Shown here: in pieces, positions 47,079 to 57,569 of the stretch
Numbering within the stretch: position 1 is the first letter of the stretch
Layout of the letters: each line of letters starts with the position of its first letter
Source: Pyrrhosoma nymphula
Lineage: Eukaryota > Arthropoda > Insecta > Odonata > Coenagrionidae
Direction: 5' to 3'
Length of the DNA stretch: 64,000 nt
Assembly (NCBI GenBank): GCA_963573305.1
Contig: OY754328.1
Span: 45,127,822 to 45,191,821, forward strand
Made by a program: the position numbers and the translations under genes
The notes under the pieces: generated by a model
What the model saw: the letters and a program-made list of their open reading frames with translations, nothing else
Databases searched by the model: none
What the model was told of the DNA's origin: nothing

Positions 47079-47930
47079 ATGCCGAGTTTTAGGATTAGTT
47101 CCTGGAACGGAAGATCGCTCCGGGGTTGTGGGCAACTTAAAAACCTAATAATTGAGATGACAAGAATGGGTCTGGATGTTTTATGTATCAGTGAATTGAA
47201 ATGGTTCGAAAAAGAGGAATTCTGGAGTGGCAGATACCGGATTATCCACTCGGAATCTACGAATGGAAATGCATGTGTTTGAACAATACTTCAGAAACGT
47301 AGCGCTATCCGAATGAAAAGCTATCCTCAACAAAAAGATAATATAGTTATGGTTAGATCAGAAAGAAAACAGCTATTCCTCAGGTATACATGTCCACATC
47401 AGATTCCCAGAAGATGACGAACTAGAAGACATGTGAGACGGAATAGAATAAGTGATAAAGAATGTGATAGGGGATGGAAGCTTGATTGTTTTTGGAGACT
47501 GGATTGCAGTAGTAAGAGAAAGTCAAGAAGATAAGAGTGTAGGGAAGTATGGTTTGGGGAAATGGAACGATAGATAAGTGAGACTTACTGAGCACAAAAT
47601 GGCCCTTTTATCAGAATTGTTGTTTAGTAACCACCCAAGAATATAAACGTGGAAAATTCCAGGAGACAGAAAATGATTCCAAATTGACTATATATTTGAG
47701 AAAAAGCAATTTAGGAATTAAAAAAATACTTCAGGAGTGCGGTGTGGATATCAACAGAGACCACAATTTGGTTATCATGAAATGTCAGGTAAAGTTTAAA
47801 AAACTAAAAAGAAGAACAAAAAATCGCTAACAGGTGGAGAGAGGCAGATTGGGTTATCAAAGTACTTATATGTGCATAAGAAAAGGTGAGGAGGAGAATG
47901 AAAATGAGTGATTCCGAATCAATTGAAGGA
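47079..47930 (+). pseudogene. RTE endonuclease domain, decayed
   Basis: The plus frame 47079-47282 encodes the N-terminus of an apurinic-like (EEP) endonuclease: RISSWNGRSLRGCGQLKNLI, then LDVLCISELKWFEKEEFWSG and YRIIHSESTNGNA. These match the conserved N/TxNxRS...D-x-x-x-I-x-E-x-x-W blocks of RTE and CFDP2-like proteins. Downstream, similarity continues in broken frames to about 47930, where an opposite-strand LINE interrupts the element. The reverse transcriptase resumes at 48705. Confidence 0.75.
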
Positions 47931-47934
47931 ATGA

Positions 47935-48700
47935 AAACTTTATTAATGCTCTGTGGTTACCCATTAGAGCAAGTAACTATATAAAAAATTATATATTCTG
48001 CTCAAATAATCGTAATACATACATTAAAAAATTAATTAAACCAATTTAACACCAATTTATCAAACTAAGTTAATTAAAATACATTAACCAAATTATCATT
48101 AACTTAATGTTGAGTTTTTAAATGTGAATATGGTTGTCCCTTGAATGATTGGAGTGATGAGGAGGATTTGATGTGAGAGGGTAGAGAGTTCCGAAACTTG
48201 GAAGCAGCGATGAGGAAGGAGTTAAGATAGAGTTAAGAGTACGGGCGTGGGGGATATGAAGGAAGCTCTAGGGTTCATCTTTGGGAAACACTTCTTCTGG
48301 GGGAAAATAGTTCAACTAGGTAGGCGGGATTCCGATTAAGGAAGAGGGAGAAAAGAAAGGACCCCAAGAAGTATTTTCTTCGAGAATTAAGAGGTAACCA
48401 CTTTAGATAAACGTAATATGTATTTGGAAACATGATCATCTCTGCGAAGGTCAAATATAAATCTAACACAACAGTAGAGACAATTGAACAATTTAAATGA
48501 GATAGCAAGAGATAAAAAAATGTATTCTTTATGTAGCAAAGTAGAAAGTAGGCAAGAGGAAAGCAGAGAATCAGAAGCCATGCATCACGCAGGAAGTACT
48601 TTACGTAATAAATTAAAGAAGAAAGTATAATTACTAGAAGACAGAAGACGGTCAGCAAGTGCATAAAATGATGATAAATACTGTAAAGCATGAAAGCATA
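47935..48700 (-). mobile_element. LINE 3' fragment nested in the RTE element
   Basis: The minus strand reads a reverse-transcriptase tail: LPLNSRRKYFLGSFLFSLFL then NRNPAYLVELFSPRRSVSQR. After a stop it continues LELPSYPPRPYS, SYLNSFLIAASKFRNSLPSH, IKSSSSLQSFKG. This is the usual ...RNP..L...F...RS...Y..SF...A...RNSLP..I..S.SL..FK block. Its AT-rich 3' end meets the RTE sequence near 47935. It lies in opposite orientation between two collinear pieces of the RTE element, so it inserted later. Confidence 0.7.
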
Positions 48701-48704
48701 TGAG

Positions 48705-49440
48705 CTGTAAAGTATGAAAGGCCAAGAGAAGAATGGATGACGAAATATGTAAGGAGGTGGAAGGCCATATCTTTCAGGGAAAAGTTGAAGCTACTTACAG
48801 AACTGTAAGAAGTTAATTAAAAGATCGTCTAACCAAAGGTAATATCATTCAGAGAGAAGGAAATTAAATTCTTATTAATATTGAGGACAAAGCGAAGGCA
48901 TGGAAAGAATACCTGGATAAACTTTACAGCGGCAAAGCATTGAATAAGAAGATACTAGAAGACTAAGATATTGTCTATGAAGATGAGAAAGGATATCGCC
49001 ATATTAAGATCAGAGCCCGATGCTGCAGTAAAGGACTTAAGAGAGAAAAAGACGCCAGGAGTTGATGGAATTCCCACGGAGTTTCTAAAATAGGTTTGCA
49101 GGGTTTATGACACTGAATAAGCTACACAGATTGATTTGTGACATTTACTCAAGTGGGCAAATGCCAGAAGAGCAATTAGCCTTACGGCACATGCATCGAA
49201 GATTGGTACCGGAATTATTTGCAGAATAATGAAACGGAAGATGGAAGAATTAATACCAATTTGGTTTCAGGAAGAGTATGGGAACGAGAGAAGCTATTTT
49301 AGACCTGAGAAATATCATAAGGAAGAGGATTCAAAAGAACCACCCAACATATAACAACGCTTCATTGACCTAGTGAAAGTATTTGGCGATGTGGACTGAA
49401 ACAGAATGTTGACAACTCCGAAAAGCATAGGAGGGTCATA
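48705..49440 (+). pseudogene. RTE reverse transcriptase, decayed, 3' truncated
   Basis: Plus-strand blocks in order: KAWKEYLDKLYSG, REKKTPGVDGIPTEFLK, LHRLICDIYSSGQMPEE-like, HASKIGTGIICRIMKRKMEE, FQEEYGNERS-like and FIDLVKVFGDVD (the FxDFxKAFDxVDW block). Stops and frameshifts separate them. Similarity ends near 49440, before the YADD box and thumb. LINEs are normally 5'-truncated, so loss of the 3' half points to a later deletion or rearrangement. Confidence 0.75.
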
Positions 49441-49444
49441 TGAC

Positions 49445-50050
49445 AAAGGGGAGAAATACGCAGAGGCTGTATGAGAGGCTCATATCACTCGATTTAAACA
49501 AACTTCAAACAGAAAAATCATTTGAGATAATTGAACCTTTCATTTTAACCCAAATGTTTTGAATTTTCGAATCTCTCATCGTCATCATATAAAGGCAGGT
49601 CGGTAAAAAGAGAAAATAATGGGAAAAGAAAATTTCGCTTAACCTCCCATCAAGACAAAAAGATTTGTCACTTGAAACAGTACTTCGATTGCCACAATTC
49701 TCGTTTCAATTTTACGAGAACATTTATAAATTTATATTGGACATCAGGCATCAGTTTTTCAGCACGTGTTTATTTTTTAATCCGACATCCCCAAGATGTA
49801 GAAAAGAGGCTTCGCGGACGCTAAACCCTTTCGGAGGTCACAAGAGGCGCATACCGATAGAGCGGACAAGGAACGCGAGACCACAGAAAAGGCGGTGGTA
49901 ATCAGCACCACGCGCCTGCATCCACACGGTGGCGTGGAATTTCGAATGCGAGTCCACTCCACTCCCCCGGATGTAAGGGGAGGGGGGAGAGGGGGAGGGA
50001 GGCTGTCGGGTGAACGAAAATATGCAAGGCGCATATATATATAAATATGC
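49445..50050. other. intergenic stretch with a GC-rich patch
   Basis: CpG-rich DNA at 49810-50035 includes GA/G-runs (49978-50003) and an ATGCAAAT octamer at 50046. Frames are compositional. Confidence 0.3.
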
Positions 50051-50059
50051 AAATGAGAG

Positions 50060-50125
50060 AGTTAAAATCAAACCCGCGTCCTCTGGTTAGCAGAATATAA
50101 CGCTCGGCCATCTTAGCCACTTCGC
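50060..50125 (-). mobile_element. tRNA-derived SINE head
   Basis: On the minus strand, TGGCTAAGATGGCCGAGCG (about 50101-50119) is a strong polymerase III A box of the Leu/Ser tRNA kind. It is followed after ~30 bp by CTAACCAGAGGACGCGGGTT and a degraded B box (GGGTTTGATTTT, about 50065-50076). The AACCAGAGG...GGGTT layout is common in tRNA-derived SINEs. The T-arm is broken, so it is not a working tRNA. Confidence 0.5.
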
Positions 50126-50129
50126 AGCC

Positions 50130-51465
50130 ATTGAGAGAGAAATACAGTTTTTCGAAAACGCTACCGTGAAAATGACGACTTTCAAGTGTCAGTGTTTTTG
50201 GACCGACTCATTTTTTCAGAGCGAGTGGGTCGTATTTTTTTAACGCCTGGTTCTGCCTTTGAACCCGCCACTTCTGATTTCCTTCCTGGCTCCAATTCTC
50301 TGGTTTTTATTCTACTCTGCCGCGACAAAGTGCTTGCTTAATGTTTAAAAAAAGGAACTATTTTGCAATTACATTCTCATCTCGATTAGCTACCGAGGGA
50401 ATTGATTGAAATCGACAGAAATAATGACACAATTTTAAGACAGGCATGCCACTGAAAATAAAGGATTATAGAAATCCGCCACGGATAGACTAGGGGACTA
50501 TCTTCACGTAACTTCGTGGGCTATATGATTTTTTTTAGGATGACCGTGTAGCTTAAGTATAAATTCTCCCAAATTTTAGGCGTTATCTCAGATATATAAC
50601 TAAAAACTAAGGCTGACAAATATTACTCAGGGCAGCAACTAACAATAAGCTGAAAAACGTTGGCTACTTGCATATTGGCATGGCTATTTGAATCTTGCAT
50701 TGCATTGGCAAACTTAACTTCAAGTTGTCAGAGAAAATGAGGAAATCGGTGAACAATTACAGCTGGAAAAGTTACTGTGGACAATATTAATTTTGAAGAA
50801 ACGTCTTACAATGCCAGAGCATGCAGAGCGAGTAGTCAAACAGAAGGTTGGGCTTGGATTTCCTGAGAGCAGTGCACAGCTTGCACGTCACCCGTAGCCT
50901 GCGCGGCGCGGCTTTCAGAGAAAAAGGAATCGATTCTTAAAATGAGTAGTGGCCGCCTTCAAACCGTATGCCACCAGTTCTGTTGCTCTTCCACGATGTA
51001 ATGGTACCCGTAAAATGAAATAATAATTTCCTCAACAATAACTATCACCATGTTTAGGGGAAGAAAGGGAGGAATGTGACTGTGGGAGGTGTGGGACAGT
51101 TCAAATTTCCCTCCTTTAATTTAAGTTGGATAGTTCTCAGTTTTTCGTGGAACGCGCTGGGGGATGAAGCACTTATTGCGAGAACAGAGAAGCCAAAGAT
51201 AAGAAGGCACTCATTACACCGGAAGAAGAATCCTCTAACGGCACCCAAATAAAGCTTGGAAGTAACGAAGCATTCAATGAACAGCACTTGCATATTATAT
51301 CTTACATATAAGCTCTTACACGTTGGACCACAACTGCGGCAGGATAAGGAAGATGGGAAGTGTGATAGGAATGAGCAGTGACGCAGAAGAACGATGAGAA
51401 TGAGTTGGACGAAGAGAACGGTCAACGAGCACAGTTGATTCCTACGACGCATGTTCCGGAGTAAC
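50130..51465. other. intergenic stretch with one orphan frame
   Basis: The minus frame 51054-51452 (132 codons) is Leu/Ser/Cys-rich. Its last part (FSVLAISASSPSAFHEKLRT) is only vaguely like a LINE C-terminus, so I leave it unassigned. Confidence 0.3.
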
Positions 51466-51468
51466 TGA

Positions 51469-52490
51469 TCTACATCTACAAAATACCCTGCAAGTCACCT
51501 CAGGGGTGTGTGGCAGGGGGTGAGTATTCACCAACATGCATTACACTATACCATAAAGTTAGTGTAACTACGACTAATTATGCATTAGCATAAATCGCTA
51601 ATGCTTGTCACGAGACGAAGCCTCACAAGCATGTACTACACTACAGATATTATCACAATGGAGAGGGACCGTTAATATATATGTATTTTGCAACTACACA
51701 AATGGACAAAGACTCAAGACTTATGTAGAAAACATGCACGGTGTACTGCTAGTACTAGGTAACAGATAAAAATTCAAGTATTAGGGAGTACTACTACTAC
51801 TAAGAGCTACACTACCTATCGACAAACCTAGATAAAAGTCTCATTGGCCGCTGTTATGGTCCCTTATAGTTCGTGGGAAAAACGACATTTTAAATCTGTC
51901 CGTTCTGCAGTCTACTAAAAATAGTTCCCTAATTTTATTCTCATGATATGATCTACCGTAGTATGTCGGATTTCGTAAAATATTATCAACGTCGTCAGAA
52001 AATAGACCGGTTTGGAACTTACATAATAGATTGAGTCTAAATTTTAATTGACGGTCTAAAAGCGTTTCCCATCGCAGTTGCTGCAAAAGGTCAGTAACAC
52101 TAACGAGATAATCGTAACGGCCTTGAACGTATCTTGCCGATCTTCGCTGCACGCGTTCTAACTCAGTTTCCCAGCCTATCTCACAAGGATCCCAAATACT
52201 GGCAGCATATTCCAAGTGGGGTCTAACGAGGGAGAAGTAGCTGATTTCCCTAACTTTATCGTCGCACTTGCCAAGTACTCTTTTAACAAATCCCAATTTA
52301 CGATTAGCTTGACTTACCTTGTAATTTCTCGAATATGTTTACTCCACGAGAGATCATTAGTCAGTTTAACTCCGAGGTATTTAACCGATTCTACAGTCTC
52401 TAATTTGCTGTTGTTTATGCAATAGCTGTTACAAGGAGCGTTTTTTATGGGACACCATTTAATTCGACTGAATCCCATGCCTTCGTTTGG
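51469..52490 (-). mobile_element. CR1/L2-like LINE, 5'-truncated, nearly intact frame
   Basis: On the minus strand the reverse-transcriptase thumb and tail are almost undamaged: ETVESVKYLGVKLTNDLSWS, then after one frameshift NRKLGFVKRVLGKCDDKV, YFSLVRPHLEYAASIWDP, LERVQRRSARYVQGRYDY, LLQQLRWETLLDRQLKFRL and CRTDRFKMSFFPRTIRDHN. A ~370-bp 3' UTR follows, ending in CACACCCCTGAGGTGACTTG then GTAGATGTAGAT. The element is 5'-truncated near 52490. Low damage makes it the youngest of the three related copies here. Confidence 0.88.
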
Positions 52491-52509
52491 TCCCGTCGAC
52501 CGTTATCGT

Positions 52510-53130
52510 CGACTTTTCACAATGTCTTGAAGGAAAGCATACATTCACACTCCGATTCTCTCGTTGGACGAGAAAAGACGACTGCCTCGAAAGCGAAAAT
52601 CAGAAGGAAGAGAGAGCATTGAAGTGATTTCGCGAAACATGCGTAAAGTCCGCGCGAATGAAAACGCGCACAAGGGCAAGGAAGAAGGTAAAAATGAAAA
52701 TACGGCCCCCACCTCTCACCCCCCCCCCTGCCCCCCTTGGGTACTTCCCCCCTTCCCTCTCTCACTACCCTCACACGCCGCACCTGCTACCGTCCAATGA
52801 GGCGCGATGATTTCATTTCCGTCTTTCTTTTTTTTTCCACTCCCTTCCCTGCCCCCCAGCGGAGAGCAGAAGTGCTCCCGGCCCCACCAAGGACACACAC
52901 ACACACGGAAAGAGAAGGGCTCAGAGCCTATATTTCGCCCCCCTTCGCGAAAGTCCGTCCCGCCGCCGCAGCCGGGCGGACATGTTTGCGGGCGGTTAGT
53001 GACGTCAACGGGAGAGGCTCTGCGACTGACGGCGACCCATTGTTGCGCCCGCCGTGAGCCGCGGCAAGTATGTGTTGCGATATATCGAATGGATTACGGC
53101 CAGCGCCACCGTTTTCAGACGCAAGCGAAA
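52510..53130. promoter_or_regulatory. CpG island
   Basis: CpG-rich DNA at 52560-52660 and 52930-53060, a C-run (52720-52735), (AC)n (52891-52906) and CGCCGCCGCAGCCGGGCGG at 52961-52979. Overlapping frames on both strands are compositional. Candidate promoter; no exon identified. Confidence 0.3.
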
Positions 53131-53399
53131 AAAAAACGTAAATGAGCATTCTTATTCTTAGGCGAAAAATATATTATGCATGTATAGATACATATTGTGA
53201 GAAAATGTTTCAGAGATTCATTTCTATTGGTCTAAAGTTTTTATTTTTAATGCACACGTCACGTCGCCATTGGGCCATTTTAACCTTGGTAAACGAGGGA
53301 GATGGCCAGAAACACTCGAACAAAGCGATTTGAGCAGCATTATGTGCAGTGCCCTAATGGAGAATTTTTTCTAGCTTCAGAACTGATAAGGCCTCGGCT

Positions 53400-53740
53400 T
53401 TATTCAACTTCATCAACGACTTGAATAGGTGCTTTACCCGTTGGCATTGGTCGCGGCTTCAAATTGCTTGCGGTAAGTGGAAAAGGGTTTCTTGCCACGG
53501 GCAGTTTCACACGAAGGGTCTTACTGGTGACAGTTGGTTCGGACAAAAGTTCTCCGGTGGCCGTTCGCGTCAATTGTTTCATGAATGTATTGACATGGTC
53601 TTGAACGCGGCTCTCGACGTCTACCTCCAACTTCTTCAAGCGCTCTTTAATATAACTCATTTCATCCTGAGGTTCTTTCTCCACTTCGCTGACGTCGCTC
53701 TTTAGATCTTGATTTACCACAACCCTCACATCGTACCTTC
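53400..53740 (-). CDS. orphan ORF with predicted coiled coil
   Basis: An open minus frame of about 113 codons runs from a stop at 53741 to a stop at 53400. The N-terminal half (DVSEVEKEPQDEMSYIKERL then KKLEVDVESRVQDHV) is charged and heptad-like, so it could form a coiled coil. The C-terminal half is rich in Pro, Thr and Lys. The composition is protein-like and unlike its neighbours. I see no known family; it could be an exon, or part of a retroelement ORF1/gag-like protein. It sits 50 bp from a LINE fragment. Confidence 0.35.
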
Positions 53741-53789
53741 AGTACCTCGACTTCCGAAGTGACGGTCTTTAGCTTTAATTTCGAAATGC

Positions 53790-54221
53790 GGTAAGAAGTT
53801 TTTACGATAAACTTAGCAGTGCTACCGAATTGTTGCAGGAATTGGGGTGGGAATCTCTAACTGATCGAACTGATAACAGGTTTAATCTTTTGCGCAAGTT
53901 CGAAGCAAACAGTTTTTTGCCGGACGTTATACATATTTTGCTAGATTCAACGTACTATGGTTGAAGATATCACAGAAGTAAGATAAAGGAAATAGACTGC
54001 AGAACCGATAGATTTAAAATGTAATTTTTTCCACGCACAATTAGGGATCATAATAGTCGCGATAGATCAATCATATGAAGCTCCCACCCTCACTAGGTAG
54101 AGTAGACTTTTCACTTATGTTTAATAATATAGTATCATTACTAACAGTTCACCTCACTTGAAACATCCAGCATCATTTTGTTCTCTGCATGAAGTAGTAT
54201 CTCGTAGTCTTCGTAAATGAA
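53790..54221 (+). mobile_element. CR1/L2-like LINE, part 1 (interrupted)
   Basis: The plus strand reads FYDKLSSATELLQELGWESL, TDRTDNRFNLLRKFEANSFL, STYYG, then CRTDRFKM, FFPRTIRDHNSRDRS. This aligns with the tail of the copy at 51469-52490. The 3' UTR follows to 54221, where a Penelope element with a 13-bp duplication interrupts it; the LINE 3' end resumes at 55201. Confidence 0.8.
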
Positions 54222-54234
54222 TAGTATTAGTAAT
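54222..54234. repeat. 13-bp target-site duplication, left copy
   Basis: TAGTATTAGTAAT here is repeated exactly at 55188-55200, flanking the Penelope insertion. Confidence 0.65.
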
Positions 54235-55187
54235 CTAGATGATTCTTTTTCATGACCTCTTGTATCATTATTTATTTTCTTCTTCTTCTGTAAGGAGGTA
54301 TAGGTCAAATAAGTTGGAATTTTTTATTATTTATTACTCTTTGCCAACGTTTCGCATCGTTGTCTCTGCTTCATTGTAGGGCTACAATGAAAATATGGGG
54401 CGTATTGCACATCAATTGAATATATTTACAGTTTTTAGTACATATTTATGTTAAAAGGTTTATAAACATTTCATTTTTCAATTGGGCTCAGAAAAAGTTC
54501 CTTCCAAATTAATTGCTTGATTATATTTTCGTTGCTATTTATTGTTTGTTTCAATTTTTGTATATTTAGGTTGTTTCAAAAATCAAAATATAATCAAGTG
54601 TTGTCAAGGCTTATTAAATTATAATACATTTTGCTTAATTTGGCGATGTCTGTTTTTTCATTGCAGAATGTGTTGTGTTGTGTAATGTGCACCATTTATT
54701 GAAATAATCTTTTACATGAGTCGGGTTCTGAATCTTTTATTTTTGTGAGTTGAAAATTGAAAGTGTGGTTATTTTTGATCGCACGATCTGCTAGTTCACA
54801 TAATTGAATTTTGAATTTAACTGAGGTATTATGCTAGGAAATTCTATTTTTTAGATATTGAGATGTTTGGCCTACATACAAAATATCACGGTTATTACAA
54901 TAAATAACAAAGAAAATATAATCAAGCAATTAATTTGGAAGGAACTCTCTCTGAGGCCAATTGAAAAATGAAATGATTATAAACTTTTTAACATAAATAT
55001 GTGCTATAAATGTTACTAATGTACTAAATGTAAACGACATTCCATTGCTGTAAATACGCCGCATATTTTCATTGCAGCCCTGATGAAGCAGAGATAAAAA
55101 CACGAAACGCTGGCAAAGAGTAATAAATAATAAAAAAATTCCAACTTATTTGAACTATATCTCCTGAAAGAAGAAGAAGAAAATAAT
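54235..55187 (-). mobile_element. Penelope-like element in inverted configuration
   Basis: The minus strand at about 54900-54700 encodes a GIY-YIG endonuclease: DILYVGQTSQYLKNRIS, then ADRAIKNNHTFNFQLTKIKD and CKRLF. The segment 3' of it (54540 down to 54280) is repeated in opposite orientation at 54905-55170. This gives an inverted repeat of ~250 bp arms, each with a hammerhead-like core: minus, GAAAC at 54349-54353; plus, CTGATGA at 55080-55086 and GAAAC at 55104-55108. Each core is damaged at a different place. The inverted, 5'-truncated arrangement is typical of Penelope insertions. Both reading frame and ribozymes look inactive. Confidence 0.82.
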
Positions 55188-55200
55188 TAGTATTAGTAAT
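55188..55200. repeat. 13-bp target-site duplication, right copy
   Basis: Second copy of TAGTATTAGTAAT. Confidence 0.65.
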
Positions 55201-55440
55201 ATTAATCACTAGATGTCTCTTTAGCAGTGTGTTACATGTTCATTTACGTATCGCTCTCCCAGTTTCTAATTTGACTTTGTAATTTTCTCCTGACTGTTTT
55301 TTTTTGGCTTGCGCTTAGCGGCCAGGGGGAACGTGCGAGGTCCCGATTTATACTGGGACGAGTGCTGCATGCCTGTTGTGGAATCACCCCGTGCCACACA
55401 CCCTAGTGGTGGCTTGCACGGTACTTTGTAGATGTAGATG
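55201..55440 (+). mobile_element. CR1/L2-like LINE, part 2 (3' end)
   Basis: Continuation of the LINE at 53790-54221 after the Penelope insertion. The terminal ~130 bp matches the solo 3' end at 41713-41845, with GTGCCACACACCCTAGTGG and a GTAGATGTAGATG terminus. Confidence 0.8.
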
Positions 55441-55444
55441 TGGA

Positions 55445-56420
55445 AGTTGATAGTTCATTGCAACGTTACATGAAAGAGTACATAATAATGATAAATGAAC
55501 ACCATATTTACACGGAGCATGCACCGGCGCTGTATCACGCGTGAACACTTGCTCGAAAACGTTCATCGAACCATATCAGCGGCTATATTAAGGATGCGCT
55601 CGTTCACGCATTCGCGCAAGTAGTTGCGTGTTCACGCGATGCATTTTAGAGAGCGGACGTGCATTCACGCATGAGCCGCGGGGGGAGGCACTAGCGTTGC
55701 AGTCGACTAGTGCCCGATTTCTCGAACCTATTCCAAGAGCTGCGCACGCCTCCTATACTCAGCGGCCCTCAACCACCCTCCACGTGCAGGTGGGGTCTGT
55801 ATCGAAGAACGGGATGGAGTGAACGGGAGGTTTCAGGAAAGTGCGGAATCCTCCTAGATTCGATTACCCCTCATTACAGGGGGTGGGGGCGCCCCCCTTT
55901 CCAACTCCCCGTCACTCACTTTAGCCCTCGTCTCATCCACCCCTCTTGCACCAACCCTTGTAGAGAGAGACTATAACCACTCCATCCATCTCTCCCTCGC
56001 TGCAAGTAGGAGATGTGTATAGGGATCATCAACCCTCACCCCACCCACCCACCCGTTTCCTTTAAGAAGGCCTCCACCTTCCCCCCCCCCCCCCCCAACA
56101 AGGCGGCAACGCGCCCCTTCAGACCAATTGCCATGCTAGGCGCGACTGCCTTCTCTCCATTGGAAGAGGGTGAACCTGTCTTCCTCCTCCCCCCCCACCC
56201 CCTCCTCTTCGCCGATGACTCACATCCACACCGGCGAAGGGAGGGGGGCGCTCTTCCACCTCTCTTTTCCATTCTGCTTCTTCCCTTCCGCCCCCCGCCT
56301 CCGCCTCCCGCCTCCTCCACCACGCCCCCGCCGCCACAAGAAAGACGCCTTGAACGAATGCATGACCAGCGGACACTCTGTGGAGGCCTTTTTCACCAGG
56401 AGGCACTTTAACCGAACAGC
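55445..56420. promoter_or_regulatory. GC-rich island
   Basis: At 55530-55690, CpG-rich DNA contains repeated CACGC-type motifs, including GCGTGAACAC (about 55539) and its inverse GTGTTCACGC (about 55628). C-run DNA (56035-56100, 56190-56330) follows. Frames on both strands are low-complexity. No exon recognised. Confidence 0.25.
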
Positions 56421-56424
56421 CTGA

Positions 56425-56840
56425 TGAATGGATATTACAGCACTGTAAGCTCGAGTTACTTAAGGGGGCAGGATAAATCGCTAAAAATGTGTTTACAGAC
56501 CGCTACGATGGGTTGCGGGCAAATAAAAAATACGGTTTTCATAACTCATGTAGTAAAGGTAATGCTATTCCGCCAGTTATTTCAAGTAAACGTGATGCCT
56601 ATCATACCTTCAAAAGTTTAGCGTGTCCGAAAAGTCCTTTTAATGTTTTCGCTGCATGTCGTTAGCACCCAAAACATCCCGGCTCCGCGGGTATTCGTCC
56701 ATTTAAATCCAGAATCCAGGCGAAAACCCCTTTTAATCCTGCAGATAAAGGTTAAAGAGATATATGCGTACATATTGAGTCAAAAATCAAAAGAGTCGTT
56801 TCAGACTCGATCTGGTGGAATATCACAATAAAATTTTCAC
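56425..56840. other. AT-rich stretch upstream of a hammerhead-like motif
   Basis: This could be the decayed body of a Penelope copy ending in the motif at 56841-56875, but I read no endonuclease blocks. Confidence 0.25.
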
Positions 56841-56875
56841 CTGATGATGTTGATGCAGTGCATCGAAACCGGTGG
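56841..56875 (+). ncRNA. hammerhead-like core (Penelope type), probably inactive
   Basis: CTGATGA (56841-56847), then a perfect 5-bp hairpin GATGC-AGT-GCATC (56852-56864), then GAAAC (56865-56869) and CGGTGG. The core fits Penelope hammerheads with ACCGGT stem III, but the base at the cleavage position is G, which hammerheads do not tolerate, and four extra bases separate CTGATGA from stem II. Confidence 0.45.
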
Positions 56876-57079
56876 CATTGAAATTTACACTGTGGAAAAT
56901 TGCTAAAATGGAAAGGAATCATCTAAATATTATTTTACGAAATCAACTATGTTAGCCGGCGCATTACTTGGACATGAGCTGAACTATACGGACCAAAAAC
57001 ATCTATAACCTTGAATTTTCCTTTCTCTTTGAATTCAGCCTTTCCCATGAGAATAATTGCGATGCAATTTGAAGAAATC

Positions 57080-57560
57080 GTGTAAAACGTGAAGAATGTT
57101 TCGCTTCTTCATCGGCGCTCTGCAGAGCGAGGTCAGCGCCAACGCCAACCTGGCCCCCTCCGATTCAGACGCGGCGACCTTTCCGTCTTCACCGCTTAGC
57201 TCACTCCCATGCCGACACTTTCTTCGGGTTCGCGTCTCGCGACTGATGGCGCTAAATTATTTCGTGATGAGCAGAGGAGGCTGACAGTTTCTTCCCTCTC
57301 GGCTCGTATTTTTGGTTTGGCTGTGACACCACACGGGATCGTCAAGAGAGCTGGATACTACTCCGAGGCTCGCAGACTTGAAAGTCATCGACGGCTGTTT
57401 CATGCCCCTCTCACACCACTCTTGACAGCCGAGAAGCGAAAGAGGAGGTCGGATGTTCAGTTCGCACAAAGATCCAACTTTGGAGGTCTGTCTTGGCGTT
57501 TGGGACCAATGGAACAACTGAGGCAGCGCTTCTCCGATCCGTGAGCATATTCGATCGCTT
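57080..57560. promoter_or_regulatory. CpG-rich, coding-like patch
   Basis: Plus frames 57096-57284 (starting MFRFFIGALQSEVSANANLA) and 57209-57544 overlap, and a minus frame covers 57257-57568. The GC content and even codon-like texture make it the most gene-like of the islands, but no domain is recognisable and the frames conflict. It could hold a short exon or a CpG island. Confidence 0.2.
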
Positions 57561-57569
57561 TGGAACAAC

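Noticed and set aside
51054..51452. 132-codon minus frame possibly a LINE tail
   Set aside because: The WN-x-LP type block is not present; similarity too weak to call.
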